Notes under the pieces: generated by a model
Told to the model about the DNA's origin: nothing
Seen by the model: only the letters and a program-made list of their open reading frames with translations
The model's database searches: none
Position numbers and translations under genes: made by a program
Assembly: GCA_026705605.1 (NCBI GenBank)
Contig: JAPPAK010000001.1
Location: 744,001 to 808,000 of the forward strand
Direction: 5' to 3'
Length of the DNA: 64,000 bases
From: Chloroflexota bacterium
GTDB lineage: Bacteria; Chloroflexota; Dehalococcoidia; Tepidiformales; Tepidiformaceae
In this document: positions 29,470 through 38,449 of the stretch, piece after piece
How the letters are laid out: each line of letters opens with the position of its first letter
How positions within the stretch are numbered: position 1 is the first letter of the stretch

Positions 29470-30282
29470 ATGAGCGACGCCGGGCCCCGGGACACCTACA
29501 CGCACGGCCACCATGCATCCGTCGTGTCCCAGCACAGCCGCCGGACGGCCGAGGAAGCCGCTGCATTCCTCATCCCCAGACTGCGCCCGGGGATGCGTCT
29601 GCTCGACGTGGGCTGCGGCCCCGGCTCGATCACCGCGGGGTTCGTGAAGTACGTGGAGCCCGGCGAGGTCGTGGGCATTGACACCGAGCCAGGGGTTCTC
29701 GAGACCGCACGCAAGCTCACGGGGGATACGCCCAACCTCAGCTTCGAGGAAGGAAGCGTCTACGCGCTCCCCTACGAGGACGCCTCGTTCGACGTCGCCT
29801 ATGCCCATCAGCTCATGCAGCACCTCGCCGACCCCGCCGCCGCCCTCCGTGAGATGCGCCGCGTCGTGCGCCCCGGCGGCTTCGTTGCCGCCCGCGACTC
29901 CGACTACCAGACGATGATCTGCCACCCCCGCACCGAGGGTATTGAGGAATGGCGCGCCCTCTACACCGAGGTCGTCCGCCGCAACGGCGCCGACGCCAAC
30001 GCGGGCCGCCGCATCCCCTCGTGGTTCGCCCGCGCTGGACTCGACCAGGTCGACGTCACGACCACCGTGGCGATGATGCGCGACCCCGCGGAGGTGCTGA
30101 ACTGGGGCGATTCCTGGGCCGAACGCGTGACCACCTCCGCCCTTGCCGAGCAGGCGCTCGCCTACGGCCTCGCAACCCGCGAGGACCTTGAGCGGATCGC
30201 CGCCGCCTGGCGCGCCTGGGCTCGCCACGATGAGGCGCTCTTTCTTTTCGTCCACGTCGAGGGGCTGGCCGCGGTTTCCTGA
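29470..30282 (+). CDS. SAM-dependent methyltransferase (UbiE/class I type)
   Basis: A 270-residue class I methyltransferase. SAM-binding motifs: RLLDVGCGPGSITAGF (motif I), VVGIDTEPGVLETAR, a motif near SVYALPYEDASFDVAYAHQLMQHLADPAAALREMRRVVRPGGFVAARD. The substrate is unknown; the Methyltransf_11-like form is common in small-molecule methylation. I start at ATG 29470, after the ligA stop, rather than the earlier frame that overlaps ligA. Confidence 0.82.
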   Translation: MSDAGPRDTYTHGHHASVVSQHSRRTAEEAAAFLIPRLRPGMRLLDVGCGPGSITAGFVKYVEPGEVVGIDTEPGVLETARKLTGDTPNLSFEEGSVYALPYEDASFDVAYAHQLMQHLADPAAALREMRRVVRPGGFVAARDSDYQTMICHPRTEGIEEWRALYTEVVRRNGADANAGRRIPSWFARAGLDQVDVTTTVAMMRDPAEVLNWGDSWAERVTTSALAEQALAYGLATREDLERIAAAWRAWARHDEALFLFVHVEGLAAVS

Positions 30283-30318
30283 GGCTCAGGCGCCACCGGT
30301 GCGCTGGACCCGCTGCCC

Positions 30319-30324
30319 TATACT
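30319..30324 (+). promoter_or_regulatory. Candidate -10 element of the rod-shape operon
   Basis: TATACT, giving a predicted leader of nearly 60 bases before mreB. The -35 region is weak. Confidence 0.45.
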
Positions 30325-30387
30325 GACCTCAGGCTCTTAACTCGCGAACGCAGGCCTCGCCTGCGATAGGACCGGTCCCCTTTGGCA

Positions 30388-31443
30388 ATGCTCGGCCCCT
30401 TCTCGCGCCTCTTTGGTTTCCTGTCCCACGACATCGCTATCGACCTGGGGACGGCGAACACGCTCGTCATGGTCCGGGGGCGGGGCATCGTCATCATCGA
30501 GCCCTCGATTGTCGCCATCGACCGCACCTCCAAGCGCATTCTCGCCATCGGCGAGGAGGCGCAGCGCATGGTCGGCCGGACCCCCGCCAACATCGTCGCC
30601 GTCCGTCCCCTGCGCGACGGCGTCATCTCCGACTTCGAGGTCACGGAACGGATGCTCAGCTACTTCATCCGCGCCGTTCAGGACCGCTCCTTCCTCGCCC
30701 AGCCCCGCGTTGTCATCGGCATTCCCAGCGGCGTCACGGAGGTCGAGAAGCGCGCCGTCCACGACGCTGCGCTCAGCGCGGGCGCCCGCTCCTGCTTCCT
30801 CATTGAGGAGCCCCTCGCCGCCGCCATCGGCTCCGGCCTCCCCGTCATGGAGGCGTCCGGGTGCATGGTTGTCGACATCGGTGGAGGCACGACCGAGGTC
30901 GCCGTCATTTCCCTCGGCGGCATGGTCGTCAGCCGCTCCATCCGCGTCGCCGGCGACGAGATGGACCGCAGCATCGTCGCCTACGCCCGCCAGGTGCATA
31001 ACCTCCTCATCGGGGAGCGCACCGCCGAGGAGGTGAAGAAGCTCGCGGGCTCCGCTTCGCCGCTCGACACCGAGGAGTCGGTAACGCTCCGTGGCCGCGA
31101 CCAGGCGACGGGCCTTCCCAAGGCCGTCGACGTCAGCACGATCGAGCTGCGCGATGCCCTCGCCGGATCGGTCGGCCAGATCGTCGAGTCAGTCCGCTCC
31201 TCCATCGAGGTCACGCCTCCCGAGCTCGTGAGCGACCTCATGGCGCACGGCATCGCCCTTGCTGGCGGCGGCGCGCTGCTCCGGGGCCTCGACCGCCGCA
31301 TCAGCCAGGAGACCCGCTTTCCCGTGTACGTCTCCGAGGATCCCTTGCTCTGCGTGGTCCGTGGCGCCGGTGCGATCTTCGACGAGATCGAAGCGAGCAG
31401 CACGGTAGAGCAGCAGTTCGACTCGGGAAGGGCGCGGCGGTAG
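30388..31443 (+). CDS. mreB: Rod-shape actin homologue MreB
   Basis: MreB polymerises at the inner membrane and directs lateral wall synthesis. The product shows the actin-fold phosphate and adenosine motifs: IAIDLGTANTLVMVRGRGI, VAVRPLRDGVISDFEVTE, VVIGIPSGVTEVEKRAVHDAA, VVDIGGGTTEVAVISLGG and ALAGGGALLRGLDRRI. The N-terminus (MLGPFSRLFGF) is hydrophobic/amphipathic and may bind the membrane. ATG 30388 is chosen over a TTG two codons upstream. Confidence 0.95.
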   Translation: MLGPFSRLFGFLSHDIAIDLGTANTLVMVRGRGIVIIEPSIVAIDRTSKRILAIGEEAQRMVGRTPANIVAVRPLRDGVISDFEVTERMLSYFIRAVQDRSFLAQPRVVIGIPSGVTEVEKRAVHDAALSAGARSCFLIEEPLAAAIGSGLPVMEASGCMVVDIGGGTTEVAVISLGGMVVSRSIRVAGDEMDRSIVAYARQVHNLLIGERTAEEVKKLAGSASPLDTEESVTLRGRDQATGLPKAVDVSTIELRDALAGSVGQIVESVRSSIEVTPPELVSDLMAHGIALAGGGALLRGLDRRISQETRFPVYVSEDPLLCVVRGAGAIFDEIEASSTVEQQFDSGRARR

Positions 31444-31461
31444 CCTCGAAACGGTCGCCGC

Positions 31462-32286
31462 ATGCTGATCTTCAGTCGGTACAGCTACTGGGTCGGGGCC
31501 ATGGTCGCCCTTGCCGTTCTGCTGGCGGTCGTGGGGCGCGCCGGCCTGCTCGATCCCGTCCAGGATGTCTTCCTGCGCGCCACCGGCCCCCTCGAAGAGG
31601 GGACCTCTTCGGTCTTCAGTCCCGTCGCCAGCTTCTTCAGCGATGTCGGCAACGTCGACCGGCTGCAGGAAGAAAACCGCCGCCTCCTCAGCGAGAACGA
31701 GACCCTGCGCAACCAGAACGCCGCCCTGCGCGCGGACAGCCTTCGACTCGCCGAGCTTGAGGAGGCCCTCGGCGTCGTCACGGCCGACCCCTCCGCCGAG
31801 CGGCTCGCGGCGGGTGTTCTCAGCCGTATCCAGGGCCCACTCACGCGCGAGCTTCGCATCGATCGAGGGACCAACCACGGCGTGGTCGAGGGCAATCCCG
31901 TCCTTTCCGTGCAGGGAACGCTCATCGGGACGGTGACCGAAGCCCTGCCATCGAGTTCGTTCGTGCGCCTCCTCACCGACAGCCGCAGCAGCATCGCCGC
32001 CCAGGTTCGCGGCAGCCCCGCCGACGGCATCGCCAAGGGGAATGGCGGCGCCCTCAACTTTGAGCTGGTCGAGGGCGACGTCAACATCGGCGATACCATC
32101 GTCACCTCTGGCCTCGGGGGAACCTATCCTCCCGACATCCCGATAGGCGAGGTCACCGACATCCTCGGCGATACGCAGGACCCCTTCCCCACCGTCCGCC
32201 TCCAGACCACGGTCCGCATCTCCACAACCCGCACCGTCCTCGTCATGACCAGCTTCACGCCGGCGCGCTTCCAGGTGGACGAGTGA
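31462..32286 (+). CDS. mreC: Rod-shape protein MreC
   Basis: A 274-residue bitopic protein: one membrane helix near residues 12-30, a coiled coil around residues 70-110 (RLQEENRRLLSENETLRNQNAALRAD region), then the two-beta-barrel periplasmic domain (GVLSRIQGPLTRELRIDRGTNHGV, TDSRSSIAAQVRGS, VTSGLGGTYPPDIPIGEV). It bridges MreB/RodA and PBP2. The stop overlaps the mreD start. Confidence 0.92.
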   Translation: MLIFSRYSYWVGAMVALAVLLAVVGRAGLLDPVQDVFLRATGPLEEGTSSVFSPVASFFSDVGNVDRLQEENRRLLSENETLRNQNAALRADSLRLAELEEALGVVTADPSAERLAAGVLSRIQGPLTRELRIDRGTNHGVVEGNPVLSVQGTLIGTVTEALPSSSFVRLLTDSRSSIAAQVRGSPADGIAKGNGGALNFELVEGDVNIGDTIVTSGLGGTYPPDIPIGEVTDILGDTQDPFPTVRLQTTVRISTTRTVLVMTSFTPARFQVDE

Positions 32287-32807
32287 TGCGCATGCTGCTC
32301 ACGGTCGTGCTCTTGCTGGCGACCGTGCTCGCCCAGGTCGCGATCGCGCCCCTCTTTCCCCTCGTTGGCGCCGTCGTCGAGCTTCCGGTCGTCGTGCTTC
32401 TGCTGCTGGCTGTGTTCGCCGGCCCCTACGCCGTCATGATCGGCCTCCCCGTCCTCGTCCTCTTCCTCGGCTTTTCCACGAATGTTGAGTTCGAATGGCT
32501 CGTGATGGCCTACCTGCCCCTCCTGCCCTGCGCGGCCTGGATCCAGCGCCATCGGGAAATCCCCCAGACGCCTTACGCCCTCGTGTTCGTCATGGTGATT
32601 GCCGCCGGTATCTGGGCGCGTGCCGTCTTCTCGGTCGTGGCCATGACGTCCGGCGCCAGCCTGGCCGTCGGCCCCGTCGTGACCGACATCCTCCTCACCG
32701 GCCTCGTGCTTGACGCGGCCGTCGTTTCGGTCGTCTACGCCCTCTGCCGGTGGGTCGGCTGGCCGGTGCGCTCCCTCGATCTCGAGCAGGCAGGGTTTGA
32801 GCCGTGA
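32286..32807 (+). CDS. mreD: Rod-shape protein MreD
   Basis: A 173-residue integral membrane protein with about five hydrophobic helices, next to mreC as usual. Sequence conservation in this family is low; the call rests on topology, size and operon position. ATG 32286 overlaps the mreC stop (TGATG); a GTG one codon earlier is possible. The stop overlaps the PBP2 start (GTGA). Confidence 0.82.
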   Translation: MRMLLTVVLLLATVLAQVAIAPLFPLVGAVVELPVVVLLLLAVFAGPYAVMIGLPVLVLFLGFSTNVEFEWLVMAYLPLLPCAAWIQRHREIPQTPYALVFVMVIAAGIWARAVFSVVAMTSGASLAVGPVVTDILLTGLVLDAAVVSVVYALCRWVGWPVRSLDLEQAGFEP

Positions 32808-34711
32808 GCGTCATCGGCGACCGCCGCGTCGACCCCGGCCTGAGCCGCAACCGCCCCCACGGCAACGTGGGCGTTCTGCGCATCGCCGTCGTCGTACTCT
32901 TCCTCGTCCTCGGCGGCCGCCTCGTCCAGATGCAGCTCGTCGACGGCGCCGAGTACGCCGAGCGCTCCGAGCTCAACCGCATCATCGTCGAGAGCGTTCC
33001 CCCCACCCGCGGCCTCATCTTCGACCGCAACGGGCAGCCCCTCGTGCAGAACAGCGGCTCCTTTACCGCGCTCATCACGCCCGGCTTCCTCCCCGAGGAG
33101 CCCGGAAGCCGCTACCGCCTCTACCTGTACCTCGAGGACCTGCTCGGCATCCCCGCCCTTCAGATCGAGGAGGCCGTTACGGCGGCCGAGGAGCGGGGCC
33201 AGCGCGACCTCCCCCTCCCCATCGCGCGCGCCCTCGACCGGGAGACTGCGCTCATGCTCGAGCAAGTCGCGGCCGACCTCCCCGGCGTCACCCTCTCCGT
33301 TGAGCCGCGGCGGGTCTATCCCGGTGGCCCCGAGTTCAGCCACATCCTCGGCTATGTCGGCCCCCAGTCCCCCGACGAGTGGCGCGTGCTCCAGGAAGAC
33401 GGCTACGCCTACAACGAGGTCGTCGGCAAGGTCGGCGTCGAGGCCCGCTACGAGTCCGCCCTGCGCGGCAACCCCGGCACGTCCATCACCGAGGTCGACG
33501 CCCAGGGCGACCTCATCACCACCATCGAGCGCACGGACCCCGAGGGGGGCCGTGGCATCCTCCTCTCGATCGACTCCGATCTGCAGCGCTACGTGTACGA
33601 GCTCCTTATCAACACGATGGGCGAAGCCACCACCGCCGCCGCCGTCGTTATGAGCCCCGTCACCGGCGAGATCTACGCCATCGTGTCGGTCCCCACTTAC
33701 GACAACAACATCTTCTCCCTCCCCGATCCGGCCGAGGAATACAAGGCCCTCCTGAACGATCCCCGCATTCCCCTCCTCCACCAGGCCCTCAGTCCCATCG
33801 CCCCCGGCTCGACGTTCAAGATCATCACCGCCGCCGCCGCCCTCCAGGAGGGCAACGTCACCCGTTACACCCGGCGCGATGTCGACAGCAGCGTGCTCGA
33901 GTTCATCGGCGAAGACGGTCAGCCCTACTACTTCTACGACTGGCGCGTCCATGGCGACATCGACCTCGTCGAGGCCATCTCCTGGTCGTCCAACATCTAC
34001 TTCTACATGGCCTCCTGCGGGATTCCCCAGGAGGGAATCGCGGGACTCGGGTCGAACACCGAGCAGTCGGCCATCGTCCTCGGCTACTACGCCCGCAGCT
34101 TCGGCCTCGGCCAGGTCACCGGTCTCGATATCGCCAGCACGGAGTCACCCGGCGTCATCCCCAGCCCCGAGTGGAAGCGCCGCGTCCGCAGCGGTCCCCT
34201 CTTCAACCCCGAGGACCGAGACTGGTATCTCGCCGACACCTGCTTCATGGGCATTGGCCAGGGCGATGTCACGGCCACGCCCCTCCAGATCGCCGTCGCC
34301 ACTGCCGCCATCGCCAACGGCGGCTACCTCCTCGAGCCCTATGTGACGCGGCAGATCCTCGGCCCGGACGGAACGCTTCTCTCCACCACGGAGCCGTCGC
34401 GAGAACGCGTTCCGGTCGACGAGGAGCACCTCGCCGTCATCCGCCAGGGGATGCGCCAGTCCGTCATCGACGGCGCCGCCCGCCTCGCGGCCCTTCCTGA
34501 CACGCTCGTCGCTGGCAAGACCGGGACTGCCGAGTTCATCGACCCCGAGGACGGTGAGACCAAGGACCGCGCCTGGTTCACCGGCTTCGCGCCCTACAAC
34601 AACCCCCAGGTCGTCGTGACTGTCTTCTACGACCTTGGCGTGGGCGGCACCAAGGCCGCGCCCACCGCTGCCGACATCATGGGGTACTTCCTGGAGCATG
34701 TGGAACCATGA
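32804..34711 (+). CDS. mrdA: Penicillin-binding protein 2 (elongasome transpeptidase)
   Basis: A class B PBP of 635 residues that cross-links peptidoglycan during elongation. One N-terminal membrane helix (VLRIAVVVLFLVLGGRLV) is followed by the pedestal domain (RGLIFDRNGQPLVQN, GYVGPQS, VGKVGVEARYE) and the transpeptidase domain with SxxK at S336 (PGSTFKI), SSN in WSSNIYFY and KTG at K572. The start is GTG overlapping mreD. RodA follows with a four-base overlap, matching the known PBP2-RodA complex. Confidence 0.94.
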   Translation: MSVIGDRRVDPGLSRNRPHGNVGVLRIAVVVLFLVLGGRLVQMQLVDGAEYAERSELNRIIVESVPPTRGLIFDRNGQPLVQNSGSFTALITPGFLPEEPGSRYRLYLYLEDLLGIPALQIEEAVTAAEERGQRDLPLPIARALDRETALMLEQVAADLPGVTLSVEPRRVYPGGPEFSHILGYVGPQSPDEWRVLQEDGYAYNEVVGKVGVEARYESALRGNPGTSITEVDAQGDLITTIERTDPEGGRGILLSIDSDLQRYVYELLINTMGEATTAAAVVMSPVTGEIYAIVSVPTYDNNIFSLPDPAEEYKALLNDPRIPLLHQALSPIAPGSTFKIITAAAALQEGNVTRYTRRDVDSSVLEFIGEDGQPYYFYDWRVHGDIDLVEAISWSSNIYFYMASCGIPQEGIAGLGSNTEQSAIVLGYYARSFGLGQVTGLDIASTESPGVIPSPEWKRRVRSGPLFNPEDRDWYLADTCFMGIGQGDVTATPLQIAVATAAIANGGYLLEPYVTRQILGPDGTLLSTTEPSRERVPVDEEHLAVIRQGMRQSVIDGAARLAALPDTLVAGKTGTAEFIDPEDGETKDRAWFTGFAPYNNPQVVVTVFYDLGVGGTKAAPTAADIMGYFLEHVEP

Positions 34712-35844
34712 GCCGTTTCGGGGTCGAAGGGTCACTCCGCGCCTGGGACCGCTTCGATGCGATCCTTGCCCTGACCGCGCTCGCGCTCGTCGGTTACGGC
34801 CTCGTGCTCATCTACAGCGGCAGCCTCGGGTCCTACGACGGCCCCACCGCCAGCCTCGAGAATCCCGTCGTCCGGCAGGGCCTCTTCGCCCTCATCGCCA
34901 TCGGCGCGATGTTCATCATCTCGCGCTTCGACTACCACGTGCTCCTGCACTATGCCTGGTGGCTCTACGGGGCCTCCATCCTGCTCCTGCTCGTCCTCAT
35001 CCCCATCGGCCAGACGGACTTCGGCTCGACGCGCTGGTTCGCCCTCGGCCCGATCCAGTTCCAGCCCTCCGAGTTCGCCAAGATCGCCACCATCGTCCTG
35101 CTCGCCCGCTTCCTCAGCGAGCAGGGTGGCGATGCCCGGGACCTGCGCGTGCTCGGCGGCTCGCTCGCCATCACCGCGCCCGTCCTCCTGCTCGTATTCA
35201 TCCAGCCCGACCTCGGCACGACCATCATCTTCGCCGCCATCTGGCTCGGGATGGTCGTGGTCGCCGGCATCCAGCGGCGCCACATGCTCTTCTTCGGCGC
35301 CGTCTTCCTCGCCGTCCTCCCCTTCCTCTGGACCTTCACCGTGGCCGACTACCAGATCGAACGCATCTCCGTGCTCTTCGATGCGGAAGAGGACCCGCTC
35401 GATGCCGGCTACAACCCCATCCAGTCGCAGATCGCCGTGGGCTCCGGACAGCTCCTGGGCAAGGGCCTCACCAATGGGGAGCAGACCCAGCTCGATTTCC
35501 TCAAGGTGAAGACCAAGGACTTTATCTTCAGCGTCCTCGGAGAGGAGCTGGGCTTCGTCGGCGCGATGGCCCTCTTCGCCCTCTTCATCCTCTTATTGAT
35601 GCGAGGGATCCGCGCCGCCCAGATCGCGGGCGATATTCCCGGCCAGCTCATAGCCGCGGGCATCGTGATCACGATCCTCATGCAGGCCTACATCAACATC
35701 GCCGTCAACCTCAGCATCTTCCCCGTCACTGGCCTCCCCCTGCCCTTCGTGAGCCAGGGCGGAAGCTCCCTCCTCACCCTCTTCCTCGGCCTCGGCATCA
35801 TCCAGAGCATCGTTATGCGCCACCGCGCCTACCGCCAGTTCTAA
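34708..35844 (+). CDS. rodA: SEDS glycosyltransferase RodA
   Basis: Polymerises lipid II into glycan strands with PBP2. The 378-residue protein has about ten membrane helices and the family signatures GSTRWFALGPIQFQPSEFAKI, QPDLGTTIIF, YNPIQSQIAVGSGQLLGKGL, DFIFSVLGEELGFVG and GLPLPFVSQGGSSLL. It is the last gene of mreBCD-mrdA-rodA. Confidence 0.95.
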   Translation: MSRFGVEGSLRAWDRFDAILALTALALVGYGLVLIYSGSLGSYDGPTASLENPVVRQGLFALIAIGAMFIISRFDYHVLLHYAWWLYGASILLLLVLIPIGQTDFGSTRWFALGPIQFQPSEFAKIATIVLLARFLSEQGGDARDLRVLGGSLAITAPVLLLVFIQPDLGTTIIFAAIWLGMVVVAGIQRRHMLFFGAVFLAVLPFLWTFTVADYQIERISVLFDAEEDPLDAGYNPIQSQIAVGSGQLLGKGLTNGEQTQLDFLKVKTKDFIFSVLGEELGFVGAMALFALFILLLMRGIRAAQIAGDIPGQLIAAGIVITILMQAYINIAVNLSIFPVTGLPLPFVSQGGSSLLTLFLGLGIIQSIVMRHRAYRQF

Positions 35845-35966
35845 CTTTCTGGAGCGGAAGCGGCTGTTCGTAGGCGATCGGGTGTAGCCGCGAGGAACGC
35901 AGTGCCCCCCACCTGCCGTGTGCGGAAGGGGTACGCTGCCGCCACTCCCTCTGAGAGGAGGACCGC

Positions 35967-36902
35967 GTGGCCAGCCAGGAGAATCCCCCTACCCAGTCCG
36001 AGGTGCTCGGCTACTTCGACTCGCTCTCCAACTGGGGCCGCTGGGGTCCCGACGACCAGCTCGGCGCTCTCAACTACATCACGCCCGAGAAGCGCCGCGC
36101 GGCCGGCTCCCTCATCCGCGAGGGCATCGCCGTCTCCTGCGCCTGGGACATCGAGACGACCCCCCGCCCGGACCACATGTTCGGCGTGCCCCAGCGCTAC
36201 ATGGTCGCCAGCGGCAAGGACCCCCTCGAATTCGGCCGCGGCGGCTCTGCCCTGGAGGTTATGAGCTTCGCCTTCCACGGCGCCACCATCACCCACCTCG
36301 ATGGCCTCAGCCACATCTTCTGGGACGGCAAGATGTACAACGGCAAGCCCGCCGATCTGGTCACCGCCCAGAAGGGCGCCGAGGAGTACGCCGTCACGGC
36401 CCTTGGAGACGGCATCGTCACGCGTGGCGTGCTCATGGACATCCCCGCCCTCGACGGTCGTCCCTGGCTCAACCCCGGCGAGGGCGTCTTCCCCGAGCAC
36501 CTCGAGGCCGCCGAGGAGCGCCAGGGCGTGCGTATCGAAACCGGGGACATCGTCCTCCTCCGCACGGGCAAGGGCCGCCGCCAGCGCGAGGAGACGGACG
36601 CTCCGGGTTCCTCAGGCGGCTGGCACGTCGCCTCCCTCCCCTGGCTGCACGAGCGCGAGGTCGCGGTCATCGGCGCCGACAACGCCCAGGAGTCAGGCTC
36701 GCCCGGCTACGAGGCCCTGCCCGTGCCCGTGCACTTCATCGCCATTGTCGCGATGGGCCTCCACCTCATCGACAACTGCGACCTCGAAGCCCTCGCTCAG
36801 ACCTGCGAACGCCTCAACCGCTGGGAGTTCTTCCTCAGCATCCAGCCCCTCCGCCTCGAAGGCGGCACCGGCAGCGCCGTCAATCCCGTCGCCGTCTTCT
36901 GA
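35967..36902 (+). CDS. Cyclase-family metal-dependent hydrolase (kynurenine-formamidase-like)
   Basis: A 311-residue protein of the PF04199 cyclase family. The metal site is HGATITHLDGLSH, a variant of the HxGTHxDxxxH motif. Other family stretches are NWGRWGPDDQLGALNYITPEK and GDIVLLRTG. Members include arylformamidases and isatin hydrolases; this branch is abundant in uncultured Chloroflexota and actinobacteria, and its substrate is unknown. The GTG start has a strong GGAGG six bases upstream. It neighbours two P450s, which may point to aromatic or terpenoid breakdown. Confidence 0.82.
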   Translation: MASQENPPTQSEVLGYFDSLSNWGRWGPDDQLGALNYITPEKRRAAGSLIREGIAVSCAWDIETTPRPDHMFGVPQRYMVASGKDPLEFGRGGSALEVMSFAFHGATITHLDGLSHIFWDGKMYNGKPADLVTAQKGAEEYAVTALGDGIVTRGVLMDIPALDGRPWLNPGEGVFPEHLEAAEERQGVRIETGDIVLLRTGKGRRQREETDAPGSSGGWHVASLPWLHEREVAVIGADNAQESGSPGYEALPVPVHFIAIVAMGLHLIDNCDLEALAQTCERLNRWEFFLSIQPLRLEGGTGSAVNPVAVF

Positions 36903-36923
36903 GCCTTCAGAGGGCGGCGGCGT

Positions 36924-38249
36924 TCAGCTGGCCGCTGGCTCGAACGTAATGTTCAGTTCAAGAAGCCCGAACATCCGGCCGGGAAGATGCTTGAAGGTGT
37001 TCTTCCCGTCCGCCAGTCCAATCGACTCGAAGCGATCGAGCCAGGCGTTCACCGCGATGTTCTGCTCCAGCCGGGAGAGCCCCGCTCCCGGGCAGTTCCG
37101 GGGGCCCTGCGAGAACGTGAGATGGCGGCCGGGGTTGGGGCGAGCGAGGTCGATGCTCTCGGCGTGCGGGAACGTGTCCTCGTCCCTGTTTCCGGCGCCG
37201 TAGCGAACGTGCAGCAGGGAGCCTGCTGGAATCGTCACGTCCTGGAACTCGACATCTCGCGCGGCCAGGCGGCTTGAACTGCCCTGGGTCGGCGCGTACA
37301 CGCGCAGGGCCTCTTCCACGAAGAAGCGCACCTTGCTTCGGTCGCGCTTGAGCTCTGCCCAGATGGCGGGTGTCTGGGCGAGGAGGAGCCATTCCGACGT
37401 CAGCGCGAACTGCGTCGTCTCGTTGCCACCGATGTGCATCCCGAATGCGACGGACACGATCTCGCCGTCCGTCAGCTTGCGTCCCTCGTACTCCACCTGG
37501 GTCAGGAACGAGAGCATGTCGTTCCCGGGATTGCGCCGCTTCTCGTCCGCCTGCTCCTTGAGGTACTGCTGGAACTCCACGAGGGCCTGCGCGTTCTCGA
37601 CCTCCTCGGCGGGCGGGAGCTCATCCCTGTGGTTGATGAAGTAGACGAAGCGCCGCACCTGCGCTTCCTCGAATGCCTTGAGTCTCGGCATGTCCTCGAG
37701 CGGCAGCCCGAGGATCGTCGTGATCACGCGCTGTGGGAGCGGCTGCGCAAACTCCCGGACCAGCTCCGCCTCGGTTCGGCTGTCCCAGCCGTCAAGAAGC
37801 GTGTCGACCTGGGACTGGATCATGTCCGCGTGTTGCTCGGCGCCCACAGGGCCGACCCACGGATCGGTGAGCTGCAGGCGGTGTTGTTTGTGCGACTCAA
37901 GGTCGGGGCGTAGCGACTGCCGCGCATCGGCCGGTGTCCCGTAGCCCGTCTCGCGGAAGATTTCCGCGGCCTCGTCGCTCGCCTGCCTGAGATCGGATGG
38001 AGGGAACGTCTCGGGGTCCCGGATGATGCGGGAGATGTCGGCGTACTTGGTAATGACATAAGCGTCCGTGCCAGGCAGCTTGCCGCCTCCCGGAATCTTC
38101 AGGACCGGCGCCTGCTCGTGGAGCAGGGAGTACGCCTCGTACCAGTGCTCCTGTGATCCGGGGGCGAAGAGGTCGACGTCCTCCACCTGCACCGGGCACG
38201 CCATCTCGGCGTTCAACATCTTCAGGTCGTGTGCTGACTGTGTGGACAT
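36924..38249 (-). CDS. Cytochrome P450
   Basis: A 441-residue soluble P450 monooxygenase. The heme-thiolate loop is FSQGPRNCPGAGL (C386). The I-helix has GMHIGGNETTQ, and the K-helix ExxR is EEALR. No redox partner (ferredoxin or reductase) is adjacent. The length and lack of an N-terminal anchor fit bacterial class I P450s. The substrate is unknown. It is divergent from a second P450 at 38450. Confidence 0.93.
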   Translation of the reverse strand: MSTQSAHDLKMLNAEMACPVQVEDVDLFAPGSQEHWYEAYSLLHEQAPVLKIPGGGKLPGTDAYVITKYADISRIIRDPETFPPSDLRQASDEAAEIFRETGYGTPADARQSLRPDLESHKQHRLQLTDPWVGPVGAEQHADMIQSQVDTLLDGWDSRTEAELVREFAQPLPQRVITTILGLPLEDMPRLKAFEEAQVRRFVYFINHRDELPPAEEVENAQALVEFQQYLKEQADEKRRNPGNDMLSFLTQVEYEGRKLTDGEIVSVAFGMHIGGNETTQFALTSEWLLLAQTPAIWAELKRDRSKVRFFVEEALRVYAPTQGSSSRLAARDVEFQDVTIPAGSLLHVRYGAGNRDEDTFPHAESIDLARPNPGRHLTFSQGPRNCPGAGLSRLEQNIAVNAWLDRFESIGLADGKNTFKHLPGRMFGLLELNITFEPAAS

Positions 38250-38317
38250 GGCGCAGGCCTCCCTCCGCCTGGTTCGCTGCCGCTCGGACAGGCTTCCTGG
38301 TGGAACCGCTGTAGCCC

Positions 38318-38323
38318 ATTCTA
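38318..38323 (-). promoter_or_regulatory. Candidate -10 element of the minus-strand P450
   Basis: Minus-strand TAGAAT in the 200-base divergent gap; it would give a leader of about 60 bases with GGGAGG as Shine-Dalgarno. Confidence 0.35.
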
Positions 38324-38449
38324 TGCCCCCAGGGGAGTGCTACTGGACAGTCCTGACTTCCAGGCAGGAGGACAGCAGGCCAGGCTCGCCCGGCGCACTC
38401 CCGGATGGCGCACACTATGCGGAGAACCGGAGCCCGGACGGGGGACACC